13,860 nucleotides of DNA from an uncultured Clostridia bacterium (GCA_947629605.1 CANREK010000015.1:1-13860), one strand, 5' to 3'; positions 1-6,436 are shown, numbered from the stretch's first letter. Numbers and translations: made by a program. The notes: a model not told the origin generated them from the letters alone.

Positions 1-67
1 CCCCGCGAGATTCTTCGGAATTGCCCCCGTACTCTCTATGAGCCCCGTGGCTCAGAATGACGCGGGG
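1..67 (+). repeat. Dispersed hairpin repeat, copy A (TCT/AGA stem)
   Basis: Seen directly: a 67-base element with complementary ends (CCCCGCG and CGCGGGG) enclosing the conserved arms GATTCTTCGG and CTCAGAATGACG. It is the exact reverse complement of 2766-2832 on the other side of clpC. It may extend beyond the left edge of the window. It lies downstream of the clpC stop, outside any gene. Confidence 0.85.
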
Positions 68-94
68 CGGGCGGGGCGCTTCCGTAGAGCATGA

Positions 95-117
95 GCGCAC
101 GGCGGTACGCCGTGCGC
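95..117 (-). terminator. Perfect 10-bp hairpin just after clpC, terminator-like
   Basis: A perfect 10-bp stem, GCGCACGGCG with CGCCGTGCGC, closes on a 3-base loop only 5 bases past the clpC stop. A second complementarity (CATGAG at 90-95, CTCATG at 122-127) overlaps the stop codon. No run of T follows on the minus strand, so it is not a textbook Rho-independent terminator. It may instead protect the mRNA 3' end. Confidence 0.5.
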
Positions 118-122
118 TTCTC

Positions 123-2588
123 TCATGCATTCAAAAACACGAGGCGGCCGCCCCTTTCGTCGACGGTGACGTTGCCCTCGCGGAGCGTCCTCTTCAAGAG
201 CTCCTCCGAGAGACCGTCCTCGACAAGTTTCTGCACGGTGCGCTTTAAGGGGCGGGCGCCGTACTCGTCGGAATAGCCCTTGTCGACGATGAACTTCTTT
301 GCCGCCGCCGTCACGGTGAGGCGGATCTTCTGCGCTTCGAGCCTCTTATTGAGCCCCGACAGGATCTTGTCGCAGATGAGCGCGGCGTTCTCCTTGGTGA
401 GCTTGTGGAAGATGATGACGTCGTCGAGACGGTTCAAAAATTCGGGGCGGAACTGCTTTTTGAGGGCCGCGTCGATGGCCTGCCGCATCTCGTCGTATTC
501 GCTTGCCTCATCCGAACTGCCGAAGCCGAGCGAGGGCGTCTCCTTGACGGCATGGGCGCCGACGTTCGACGTCAGAATGATGACGGTATTCTTGAAATTG
601 ACCGTTCTCCCCTTGCTGTCGGTGAGCCGACCGTCGTCGAGGATCTGCAAGAGAAGGTTGAAGATGTCGGGGTGGGCCTTTTCGACCTCGTCGAAGAGCA
701 CGACGGAATAGGGCTTTTTGCGGACCTTGCCCGTGAGATACCCCTCGCCGTCGTCGTAGCCGACATAGCCGGGCGCCGCGCCGATGAGCTTGGAGACCGA
801 GCTCTTGTCCATGTATTCGGACATGTCGAGGCGGATCATCATGGATTCGTCGCCGAACATGCTCTCCGCGAGGGCCTTGCAGAGGTCGGTCTTTCCGACG
901 CCCGTCGGGCCGACAAAGATAAAGGAGCCGATGGGGCGGTTGGGATCTTTGAGCCCTGCCCGCGCCCTGCGGATGGCCTTGGCGACGGCGGAGACGGCCT
1001 CTTCCTGCCCGATGATGCGGCGGTGAAGCTCCTCTTCGAGGTGCAGAAGCCGGTCGCTCTCCTTTTCGGTGAGCCGTGCAAGGGGCACGCCCGACCAACT
1101 CGACACGATCTCCGCGATGTCCTCTTCGCCGATGCTGATGTGGGCACGGCTCTTCTTCATCTGCCATTCGCGGCGCATGCGGTCGACCTTTGCCGTCAGT
1201 TCCTCTACCTCTTTGGCGAGGGTCGCCTCGTTCTCGTCCCCCCACTTTCTCGCCTTGTCCCTGTCCGATTTGAGACGGACCAATTTGTCCTCCGCCTCGT
1301 GCAGTTCGGCGGGACCGTTGTAGGCGTTGAGGCGGGCGCGGGAGGCCGCCTCGTCGATGAGGTCGATGGCCTTGTCGGGCAAAAATCTGTCGGTGATGTA
1401 GCGGTCGGAGAGCTTTGCCGCCGCCTCGATGGCTTCCTCGGTGATGACGACGTTGTGATGCGCTTCATATTTATCGCGCACGCCGCGGAGGATCATGATG
1501 GTGTCCTCGACGGAGGGCTGGTCGACCAAGACGGGGGTGAAGCGGCGTTCGAGCGCGGGGTCCTTCTCGATGATGCGATATTCCTCGATCGTCGTCGCGC
1601 CGACCGTCTGCAATTCCCCGCGGGCGAGCATGGGTTTTAGGATATTGGAGGCATCCATGGTGCCGTCCGAGGTCCCGCCCGCCCCCACGAGGGTGTGGAT
1701 CTCGTCGATGAAGAGAATGATATTTTGATCGGCCGTGACGGCATCGATGATCTTTTTGAGACGCTCTTCGAAGTCGCCGCGGTAGCGGGTGCCCGCCAAC
1801 AGTCCCGTGAGATTGAGCGAAAAGACGATCTTGCCGCGGAGAAGGTCGGGCACTTCCCCGTCTGCAATGGCGAGGGCCAGCCCCTCGACGACGGCGCTCT
1901 TGCCGACGCCCGGTTCGCCGATGAGCACGGGGTTGTTTTTGGTCCGTCTCGACAGGATCTGGATGACCTTTTCGATCTCCTTGCGGCGGCCGATGACGGG
2001 GTCGAGCTTGCCCTCCCGCGCCTTTTTGGTGAGGTCGACGCCGTAGGGCAGCAGCGTTTCGTCCACGGTGGGAACGGGGCGATGCTCCTCGCGCACGGCC
2101 TCAAACTCTTGGATGTCCTCGTCGTCCTCATCTTCCTCGGGCGCATTGTTCATGGCGCCGCTGATGAAGGACTCCGTCCGCTCGATGAGGAGAGGCAGAT
2201 CGACATGCATGCCCGCGAGGATGTTGTAGGCGACGCTCTCTTCCTCGTTCAAGACGGCGAGAAGCAGATGTTCGGTGCCCGTGAGCGCCCCATAGACGCC
2301 GTCCCGCCGCGCGTATTCCTCCGCATGGGTGAACATGTTCTTGGTGCGGGGGGTGAAGTCGTACTTGATGGTGGCCTCGTGCGAGATAGCTCTGCGGAAG
2401 AGGTCGCGGTAGGTGCCGTAGTCCACGCCCGAAAAGAGGAGGAGACGGCCCGCCGTGCTCTCGGGGACTTCCATCATGGCGAGAATGAGATGCTCGCTGC
2501 CGATGTAGTTCGTCTTGAAATACTTGGCGATTTTATCCGATTGTTGAATGACCATTTTCAAATGGTCCGAATAAAATTTATTATCCAA
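123..2588 (-). CDS. clpC: ATP-dependent Clp protease ATP-binding subunit ClpC
   Basis: Hsp100/AAA+ unfoldase that feeds proteins, including arginine-phosphorylated ones, into the ClpP peptidase in the cytosol. 821 aa, usual for ClpC. Visible in order: a repeated N-terminal domain (about 1-145), an acidic linker (150-163), the first ATPase with Walker A GEPGVGKS (224-231) and Walker B ILFIDE, a middle coiled-coil domain with UVR-like helices (about 419-479), the second ATPase with Walker A GPTGVGKT (560-567) and Walker B VVLFDE, an LGF tripeptide where the ClpP-docking loop lies, and a GARPLKR sensor-2 motif near 777-784. The middle domain separates ClpC from ClpA. The start is TTG at 2588, because AAGGAG lies 6 bases upstream; the open frame continues to 2651 but without a ribosome binding site and through a repeat. 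I see no promoter or CtsR box directly upstream, so transcription may come through mcsB. Family assignment is very secure; the start is likely. Confidence 0.96.
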   Translation of the reverse strand: MDNKFYSDHLKMVIQQSDKIAKYFKTNYIGSEHLILAMMEVPESTAGRLLLFSGVDYGTYRDLFRRAISHEATIKYDFTPRTKNMFTHAEEYARRDGVYGALTGTEHLLLAVLNEEESVAYNILAGMHVDLPLLIERTESFISGAMNNAPEEDEDDEDIQEFEAVREEHRPVPTVDETLLPYGVDLTKKAREGKLDPVIGRRKEIEKVIQILSRRTKNNPVLIGEPGVGKSAVVEGLALAIADGEVPDLLRGKIVFSLNLTGLLAGTRYRGDFEERLKKIIDAVTADQNIILFIDEIHTLVGAGGTSDGTMDASNILKPMLARGELQTVGATTIEEYRIIEKDPALERRFTPVLVDQPSVEDTIMILRGVRDKYEAHHNVVITEEAIEAAAKLSDRYITDRFLPDKAIDLIDEAASRARLNAYNGPAELHEAEDKLVRLKSDRDKARKWGDENEATLAKEVEELTAKVDRMRREWQMKKSRAHISIGEEDIAEIVSSWSGVPLARLTEKESDRLLHLEEELHRRIIGQEEAVSAVAKAIRRARAGLKDPNRPIGSFIFVGPTGVGKTDLCKALAESMFGDESMMIRLDMSEYMDKSSVSKLIGAAPGYVGYDDGEGYLTGKVRKKPYSVVLFDEVEKAHPDIFNLLLQILDDGRLTDSKGRTVNFKNTVIILTSNVGAHAVKETPSLGFGSSDEASEYDEMRQAIDAALKKQFRPEFLNRLDDVIIFHKLTKENAALICDKILSGLNKRLEAQKIRLTVTAAAKKFIVDKGYSDEYGARPLKRTVQKLVEDGLSEELLKRTLREGNVTVDERGGRLVFLNA

Positions 2589-2593
2589 AAGAA

Positions 2594-2600
2594 ACTCCTT
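2594..2600 (-). promoter_or_regulatory. Ribosome binding site that fixes the clpC TTG start
   Basis: On the minus strand AAAGGAG lies 6 bases before TTG GAT AAT AAA. No other in-frame start nearby has a comparable site; the next ATG is codon 12 and would trim the first helix. Hairpin repeat copy E ends about 12 bases upstream, so the site sits at the foot of a stem in the mRNA. Confidence 0.75.
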
Positions 2601-2611
2601 TTTTCTGCGAT

Positions 2612-2653
2612 GATGGTTCGACGCGACGCAAAGGCAGCGTCGGCTCACCATGA
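2612..2653 (+). repeat. Dispersed hairpin repeat, copy E (GGT/ACC stem)
   Basis: Arms GATGGTTCGAC and GCTCACCATGACG flank an inner hairpin (GACGC with GCGTC, loop about 9 bases). It shares the downstream string ATGGTCCGTA (2665-2674) with copy H (string at 10768-10777). It lies in what would be the clpC mRNA leader. Confidence 0.75.
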
Positions 2654-2682
2654 CGTGAGTGAGGATGGTCCGTAGAGAGCCC

Positions 2683-2694
2683 GCTCATTCTGAG
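2683..2694 (-). repeat. Half copy of the hairpin repeat
   Basis: The 12 bases GCTCATTCTGAG match one arm of the TCT/AGA variant. I find no matching GATTCTTCGG arm within range, so this looks like a decayed or truncated copy. Confidence 0.45.
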
Positions 2695-2720
2695 GGGGCG
2701 AGATGCGCGGCGGATCCCTT

Positions 2721-2759
2721 TTGCCCCCTCCCGAGGAGGGGGGGTAGGGGGGGTGGCAA
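2721..2759 (-). repeat. C/G-rich hairpin element
   Basis: Outer arms TTGCC and GGCAA enclose CCCCTCC-CGA-GGAGGGG and a run of G. It adjoins repeat copy B and resembles the CCCCT...AGGGG blocks of the multi-hairpin repeats at 6511-6600 and 10635-10723. Relation to those is an inference from composition and shape. Confidence 0.5.
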
Positions 2760-2765
2760 CGATCG

Positions 2766-2832
2766 CCCCGCGTCATTCTGAGCCACGGGGCTCATAGAGA
2801 GTACGGGGGCAATTCCGAAGAATCTCGCGGGG
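2766..2832 (-). repeat. Dispersed hairpin repeat, copy B (TCT/AGA stem), exact inverse of copy A
   Basis: 67 bases identical to positions 1-67 read in reverse complement, including the variable interior, so the two are a recent duplication or gene-converted. Together they bracket clpC as perfect inverted repeats about 2.7 kb apart. Confidence 0.88.
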
Positions 2833-2846
2833 CGAATACGAACTGT

Positions 2847-2920
2847 TGTGCGGCGAGATGCTTCGGACATTCTCTCGTAGACTGAGTTCCCTCTTCCGTG
2901 GCTCAGCATGACGCCGCACA
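2847..2920 (+). repeat. Dispersed hairpin repeat, copy C (GCT/AGC stem)
   Basis: 74 bases with ends TGTGCGGCG and CGCCGCACA and arms GATGCTTCGG and CTCAGCATGACG. The same length and near-identical sequence occur in reverse at 10484-10557 (copy F), with only a handful of differences in the interior. Confidence 0.85.
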
Positions 2921-2943
2921 CACATTCTCCGCCCGTTTTCTGG

Positions 2944-2975
2944 GATTCTTCGGCCCCTGCGGGGCCTCAGAATGA
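2944..2975 (+). repeat. Dispersed hairpin repeat, copy D (TCT/AGA stem), minimal form
   Basis: The shortest copy: ATTCTTCGGCCCC-TGC-GGGGCCTCAGAAT, a nearly continuous stem with a 3-base loop. It begins about 12 bases after the mcsB stop, so in the mcsB transcript it would form a strong hairpin, though no T run follows. Confidence 0.78.
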
Positions 2976-2986
2976 GCGGCGGATTC

Positions 2987-4027
2987 TTACACCACGATCT
3001 CCATGCGCCGCATGACGCGGTTGGTCTGCTCGGCGCGGTAGGCGTTTTGCTCCTCTTCGGAAAGCGCCGCGCCGTTGAGGCGGTCGATGTTGGCGGGGCG
3101 CATGGCGACGATGTGCTCATCCACTTCCGCGAGAACTTCCTCCTCCGCCCTGTCCGTTCCCAAATAGCCGAAGAGAATGCCGAGTTTGAGGTCGGCCGTG
3201 AGTTCGATGAACTCCTTCATGCCGAGCAGACAGCAATTCGATAAAATTCCGTACGCCCGCATGGTCTTGTCGCGGAGCTGAATGCCCCCCTCCGCCCGCA
3301 TGCGTGCCCGCTCGCGCAGTTCGAACTGCACGATGAGCTCCACGGCCTTTTCGACGGCGGACAAGATCTCCGTCTCGGTGAGGCCGAGCGTCACTTCGTT
3401 GGAGATCTGAAAGAGGTCCCCTTCCGCCCCGCTCCCCTCGCCCGAGGTGCCGCGCACGGTGAGCCCCAAGCGGTGGAGCTCGGTGGCGATGCGCTTCATG
3501 AGCCCCCGCCTCGACACGGCGGGCAAAAACATCATGACGGACGCCCGCATGCCCGTCCCCAAATTGGTGGGACAAGCGGTGAGATAGCCGAATTCCCGAT
3601 CGAAGGCAAAGGGAAGAGATTCGGAGATGACGTCGTCGATGCCCGTGATGCGCTCATACGCCTTGTTGAGGTCATACCCGCGCATAAAGTACTGTTCGCG
3701 GATGTGGTCCTCCTCGTTGATCATGACGGAGATGCTCTCGTCGGGCGAGATGAGGGCGGCGGAGATGGCGCTGTGGCGGATGAGGTCGCGCGAGATGAGG
3801 TTGCGTTCCACGAGATAGGTCGCCCGCGCCTCGGTGAGCGTGCCGACGTCATAGAGTTCGAATTCCTCCACGGCGTTGAGCTCGGCGTTGATGGTGCGGA
3901 CCATCTCGCTGGCCTGTTCCCGTGCGTGGGGGCTCTTGATGAGCCTGTCGGGGAAGGGATAATCGCGGAAATTTCTTGCGAGGCGGATGCGCGAGGACAC
4001 CGCCACGCTCTCATAGGATATGTTCAT
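2987..4027 (-). CDS. mcsB: Protein arginine kinase McsB
   Basis: Phosphorylates arginine side chains of cytosolic proteins, which marks them for ClpC-ClpP. 346 aa, close to the family's usual 350-360. ATP:guanido phosphotransferase signatures are clear: SSRIRLARN (11-19), NEEDH (104-108) with the catalytic acidic residues, CPTNLGTGMRAS (152-163) with the active-site Cys152, and VRGTSGEGS (191-199) in the nucleotide-binding loop. The ATG overlaps the mcsA stop (ATGA), and GGAGG lies 8 bases upstream inside mcsA, so the two are probably translationally coupled. Oddity: the C-terminal stretch where McsB normally has its phosphoarginine-sensing RDxxRA motif reads QNAYRA (327-332), keeping only the RA half. 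Repeat copy D follows the stop. Identification is very secure. Confidence 0.96.
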   Translation of the reverse strand: MNISYESVAVSSRIRLARNFRDYPFPDRLIKSPHAREQASEMVRTINAELNAVEEFELYDVGTLTEARATYLVERNLISRDLIRHSAISAALISPDESISVMINEEDHIREQYFMRGYDLNKAYERITGIDDVISESLPFAFDREFGYLTACPTNLGTGMRASVMMFLPAVSRRGLMKRIATELHRLGLTVRGTSGEGSGAEGDLFQISNEVTLGLTETEILSAVEKAVELIVQFELRERARMRAEGGIQLRDKTMRAYGILSNCCLLGMKEFIELTADLKLGILFGYLGTDRAEEEVLAEVDEHIVAMRPANIDRLNGAALSEEEQNAYRAEQTNRVMRRMEIVV

Positions 4028-4455
4028 TCGTCCCCTCCGCTCAAAAGTCGATGAATGACGGACAGACGGTAACGGATGCGCTGTTCCAAAAATTTATCGC
4101 CCGTCTTTTGGGCATCCGCAAGCTCCTCTTCGAGCTCGGCCTGTTCGTCGCCGAGGGCGCGGACAGGGTCCTTGCCCGTGTGATAGAGCCGCCCCTGCAA
4201 CACCCGAATGGTGGGGATGAGTTCTTCACGGAAGGCGGAATAGCAGTCGGCACAGCCGAGATAGCCCGTCTTGCGGAACTCGTCGAGCGTCGTCCCGCAC
4301 GAGGGGCATGCACGCCGCACGTTCTTTGTGTCGGAGGCCTTTCCGCTCATGAAACGGCGATAGCAATCGGGGCAGAGATAGAGCTTTGTCTCCCCGCTTT
4401 CCGTCCGCCGCGTATAGACACGCGCTTGATCGTTTCCGCACATTGCACAGAGCAT
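4024..4455 (-). CDS. mcsA: McsA, zinc-binding activator of the arginine kinase McsB
   Basis: McsA binds McsB and stimulates its kinase activity; it was first described as a CtsR modulator. 143 aa, somewhat shorter than the Bacillus protein. Four CxxC pairs are visible (C3/C6, C28/C31, C50/C53, C68/C71), as expected for the zinc-binding half. A UVR-type helical region follows (about 103-138, EQAELEEELADAQKTGDKFL), similar to the interaction helices of UvrB and the ClpC middle domain. The start at 4455 was chosen because GGAGGAAAG lies just upstream; the longer frame to 4488 runs into the preceding gene. It begins 20 bases after the membrane-protein gene and overlaps mcsB by 4 bases, so all are probably one transcript. 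Confidence 0.92.
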   Translation of the reverse strand: MLCAMCGNDQARVYTRRTESGETKLYLCPDCYRRFMSGKASDTKNVRRACPSCGTTLDEFRKTGYLGCADCYSAFREELIPTIRVLQGRLYHTGKDPVRALGDEQAELEEELADAQKTGDKFLEQRIRYRLSVIHRLLSGGDE

Positions 4456-4475
4456 ACGTCTTTCCTCCGCCGCCC

Positions 4476-5537
4476 CTATTTTTCGCACTTGTCGGGCTGC
4501 GTTTCCGACAGATATTCATACACGCCCGCGATGTCGGGCAGGTGATAGTCGCCATAGATGCACCGCACCGTCAATACGGGGGTGGATTGGAGCTTGTTCC
4601 GAACAATACGGTCGATCTCTTCCCACTTCAAAAACATGCGCTCGCCCGCGGCGTCCTTCCAGAAGATGCCCTCTTCATAGACCGAAAAGACGCTCTTGGC
4701 GGAGAGGAAGGAGGAGAGGCACCGCATGCCCATAAAGAGGCCGATGACGGAGAGAAAACTCCCGACGGTGATGTTCCAATAAATCGCCGTGGGAATGCCC
4801 GCCGCGGCGATGGCAAAGCCGAAAATCGTCATGATGAGGTACTTTCTCCGCTTGTCGGGAATGGGCACAAAAAACTTGGTTTTTCGCACATATCTGCGAT
4901 TTTTTCGGGGAGAGATGTCCTCGCCGAGAAGGGGCAGGCCGCGCTCGCTTATGACACGGTAAAGGCGCTCCTTGGCGTCCGTCTGCACGAGGATCTTTTC
5001 ATCGTTCTCGGCCTTGCCGCTCCTCACGAGGTCGCGGGCGGGAAGTTCCAAGGCGACGCTCCATTCCCCCTTTTCGCGGGGCGCCCGCCTCGTACAGACC
5101 GAGAAAACCCGCACTTCCGCATAGGGAATGCGAACGGTTTTGCTCCCCCCGTTGTCGCCGTGGAGGAGCAGACTGTCCGCTTCAAAGGTCGCAAGGGTGC
5201 CTTCCCCCACATAGAAGCTGTATTCGGAATCGCACCGCTCCGAAAAATCCAGCCTCTCCCTGTCGGCCGCCGTGAGGAGACGGGAGAAGAGAAAGGCCAA
5301 AAGCGCCGTCGCGATCCCGCCGCCAAGGAAGGCGCCGAGAAGGATACAGCAGAGCGTGCCGTGCATTTTTTCGTTGAATTCAAAGACGATGACGGTGACG
5401 ATCGTGGCCAAAAAGCACGCCACCGAAAGGGCGAGAAAAATGTAGAAAAATACGCTATATGTTGCGTTTTTTCGTTGATATGCCCTGAGAATTTTGTCTC
5501 TTTCCGTCGCATCGGCGGGGATCGGAACCTCTCTCAT
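4476..5537 (-). CDS. Unrecognised four-helix membrane protein with two PH-like soluble segments
   Basis: 353 aa, no family I can name with certainty. Two halves with the same plan: a helix hairpin (about 27-53 and 60-87), then a beta-rich soluble segment (about 100-205); a second hairpin (about 232-253 and 257-279), then another beta-rich segment (about 283-345). The soluble parts, with alternating hydrophobics and short loops such as TLATFEADSLLLHG and FSVYEEGIFWKD, recall bacterial PH-like/YcxB-type domains; that is an inference from pattern, not a match. The ATG overlaps the XRE regulator's stop as ATGA, and AAGGAGG precedes it, so it is translationally coupled to the regulator. It ends 20 bases before mcsA. 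The longer frame upstream of 5537 merely shadows the regulator gene. A sensor or partner for the membrane-anchored regulator is a plausible role. Confidence 0.82.
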   Translation of the reverse strand: MREVPIPADATERDKILRAYQRKNATYSVFFYIFLALSVACFLATIVTVIVFEFNEKMHGTLCCILLGAFLGGGIATALLAFLFSRLLTAADRERLDFSERCDSEYSFYVGEGTLATFEADSLLLHGDNGGSKTVRIPYAEVRVFSVCTRRAPREKGEWSVALELPARDLVRSGKAENDEKILVQTDAKERLYRVISERGLPLLGEDISPRKNRRYVRKTKFFVPIPDKRRKYLIMTIFGFAIAAAGIPTAIYWNITVGSFLSVIGLFMGMRCLSSFLSAKSVFSVYEEGIFWKDAAGERMFLKWEEIDRIVRNKLQSTPVLTVRCIYGDYHLPDIAGVYEYLSETQPDKCEK

Positions 5538-6166
5538 AATTCCTCCTTCAACCTCGCCTTTTTGCGCCACACGAAGTAGATGAGCGCCATGACTTGCAGC
5601 GGCACTCCCACGAGGAAGATGAGCCACATGCCCTCGCTGACCTGACAGACCCAAAGGGTAAGATAGATGCACGCAAGAAGCGTCCAGATGAGCACGGAGA
5701 CAGCCGTGACGCGGGTCCATTTCCAGTGCCATATGCTCGAAAATACGGTGACGACGACGGCACTTGCGGGCACGGCATAGACAAAGGCGAGCCATGCGCC
5801 CGACTTCCACTCGCCCTGCGCGTTCCACACGACGCCGATGAGTACGAAACAGGCGACGGCGACGAGCCAGACGACGCCGACGGAGAGCAGCGTGATGACG
5901 AGGCGGCGAATTTTCCGCTCGCGCTTGGGCACGACGGGCTTTTCCTTGTGTTCCCGCACGAGGTCGTCGACGGAGACGTTGAAGAGCTCGGCAAGCTGCA
6001 CGAGGATCCTGACATCGGGGATCCCGTTTCCCTGTTCCCACTTTGAAATGGACTTATCGGAATAGTTGAGCTTTTCGGCAAGTTCCAGCTGGGTCATGCC
6101 CGAAAGTTTTCTGAGCCTCGTAATATTTTTTCCGATGGTGATTGCAAGATGATCCTGATCTTCCAT
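5534..6166 (-). CDS. Membrane-anchored XRE-family transcriptional regulator
   Basis: 210 aa. Residues 12-68 form a Cro/C1-type helix-turn-helix (ITRLRKLSGMTQLELAEKLN, then SISKWEQGNGIPD). A basic linker (KPVVPKRERKIRR) leads to about four transmembrane helices (roughly 89-113, 122-143, 152-173, 178-199). DNA binding at the membrane is therefore expected. The start at 6166 lies 8 bases after a perfect -10 box, so the mRNA would be leaderless; the in-frame ATG at 6175 and TTG at 6202 lie inside the -10 and -35 boxes and cannot be in that transcript. The gene heads the unit XRE, membrane protein, mcsA, mcsB, where ctsR stands in many Bacillota. Inverted repeats upstream are candidate operators for autoregulation. 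HTH assignment is secure; its targets are unknown. Confidence 0.92.
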   Translation of the reverse strand: MEDQDHLAITIGKNITRLRKLSGMTQLELAEKLNYSDKSISKWEQGNGIPDVRILVQLAELFNVSVDDLVREHKEKPVVPKRERKIRRLVITLLSVGVVWLVAVACFVLIGVVWNAQGEWKSGAWLAFVYAVPASAVVVTVFSSIWHWKWTRVTAVSVLIWTLLACIYLTLWVCQVSEGMWLIFLVGVPLQVMALIYFVWRKKARLKEEL

Positions 6167-6173
6167 AGTTCCC

Positions 6174-6202
6174 ATTATAGCCCAAAGTATGCTATTTGTC
6201 AA
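6174..6202 (-). promoter_or_regulatory. Perfect sigma-A promoter for the XRE-mcsAB unit
   Basis: On the minus strand TTGACA (6202-6197), 17 bases, then TATAAT (6179-6174): an exact consensus match with ideal spacing. The expected transcription start, 7-8 bases past the -10 box, is at about 6167-6166, the A of the regulator's ATG. Confidence 0.88.
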
Positions 6203-6206
6203 CGAT

Positions 6207-6241
6207 TCTACTCACAGTAGAGTAAGAATTTCGGACTCTAC
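6207..6241. promoter_or_regulatory. Inverted repeats between divergent promoters, candidate XRE operator
   Basis: TCTACT-CAC-AGTAGA (6207-6221) is a perfect 6-3-6 palindrome directly upstream of the XRE -35 box. Overlapping it, GTAGAGT (6217-6223) pairs with ACTCTAC (6235-6241) across 11 bases. A further AGAGTAG lies near 6276-6282, beside the -35 box of the plus-strand promoter. Spaced half-sites of one motif between two promoters suit a dimeric regulator; that XRE binds here is inference. Confidence 0.55.
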
Positions 6242-6283
6242 CGCGTTTTTTTGCGGAATAGAGCCAAAAGCGCGAAGAGTAGG

Positions 6284-6312
6284 TTGATTTCTCGTCTAGC
6301 GCATTGTACAAT
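6284..6312 (+). promoter_or_regulatory. Plus-strand promoter of the candidate small RNA
   Basis: TTGATT (6284-6289), 17 bases, TACAAT (6307-6312). Each hexamer is close to consensus and the spacing is ideal. It points away from the XRE promoter, about 80 bases from its -35 box, and leads into a hairpin and terminator with no open reading frame. Confidence 0.6.
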
Positions 6313-6318
6313 CGAGGT

Positions 6319-6404
6319 ATCCCTAAGGCGCGGGCGGTCCCAGCCGCCTTCGCCGACTCTCCAATATTATAAAGTCCGCGGCCTCTCGCCGCGGACTTTA
6401 TTTT
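6319..6404 (+). ncRNA. Candidate small non-coding RNA of about 85 nt, divergent from the XRE regulator
   Basis: Bounded by a promoter (6284-6312) and a terminator (6369-6404). Its 5' part folds as GGCG/CGCC (6327-6330 with 6351-6354) around GGCGG/CCGCC (6333-6337 with 6344-6348), loop TCCCAG. An unpaired stretch of about 14 bases follows, then the terminator. There is no start codon with a ribosome binding site, and I do not recognise an RNA family. Both boundary signals are seen; that it is transcribed is inference. Confidence 0.5.
6369..6404 (+). terminator. Strong 13-bp Rho-independent terminator, possibly bidirectional
   Basis: A 13-bp perfect stem, 6369-6381 with 6389-6401 (core AAAGTCCGCGG / CCGCGGACTTT), with a 7-base loop, continues into TTTTGTT on the plus strand. 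On the minus strand it is followed by ATAATATT, so it could also stop transcription coming from cysK. Confidence 0.8.
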
Positions 6405-6436
6405 GTTGATTGCGTGTAGGCGGAGCAGAGCAACGG

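Noticed and set aside
405..2675. Long plus-strand open frames opposite clpC (405-1640 and 1695-2675)
   Set aside because: Shadows of clpC: no ribosome binding site, no recognisable motif, and the clpC protein is unmistakable on the other strand.
1..2832. Composite transposon carrying clpC
   Set aside because: The flanking repeats are 67-base hairpins without a transposase, clpC is a core gene in its usual neighbourhood, and more copies of the repeat occur singly elsewhere.
2589..2986. CtsR operator (GGTCAAA heptad repeat) or CIRCE element before clpC or the XRE gene
   Set aside because: I searched both strands by eye in 2589-2986 and 6167-6610 and found neither pattern.
2685..3120. Small minus-strand open frames across the mcsB-clpC gap
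   Set aside because: They run through hairpin repeats and into mcsB in the wrong frame. Repeats of this kind commonly give spurious small proteins.
5538..6041. Extension of the membrane-protein frame upstream to 6041
   Set aside because: This part is an Arg-rich shadow of the XRE gene in another frame. The real ATG at 5537 has AAGGAGG and the typical ATGA overlap.
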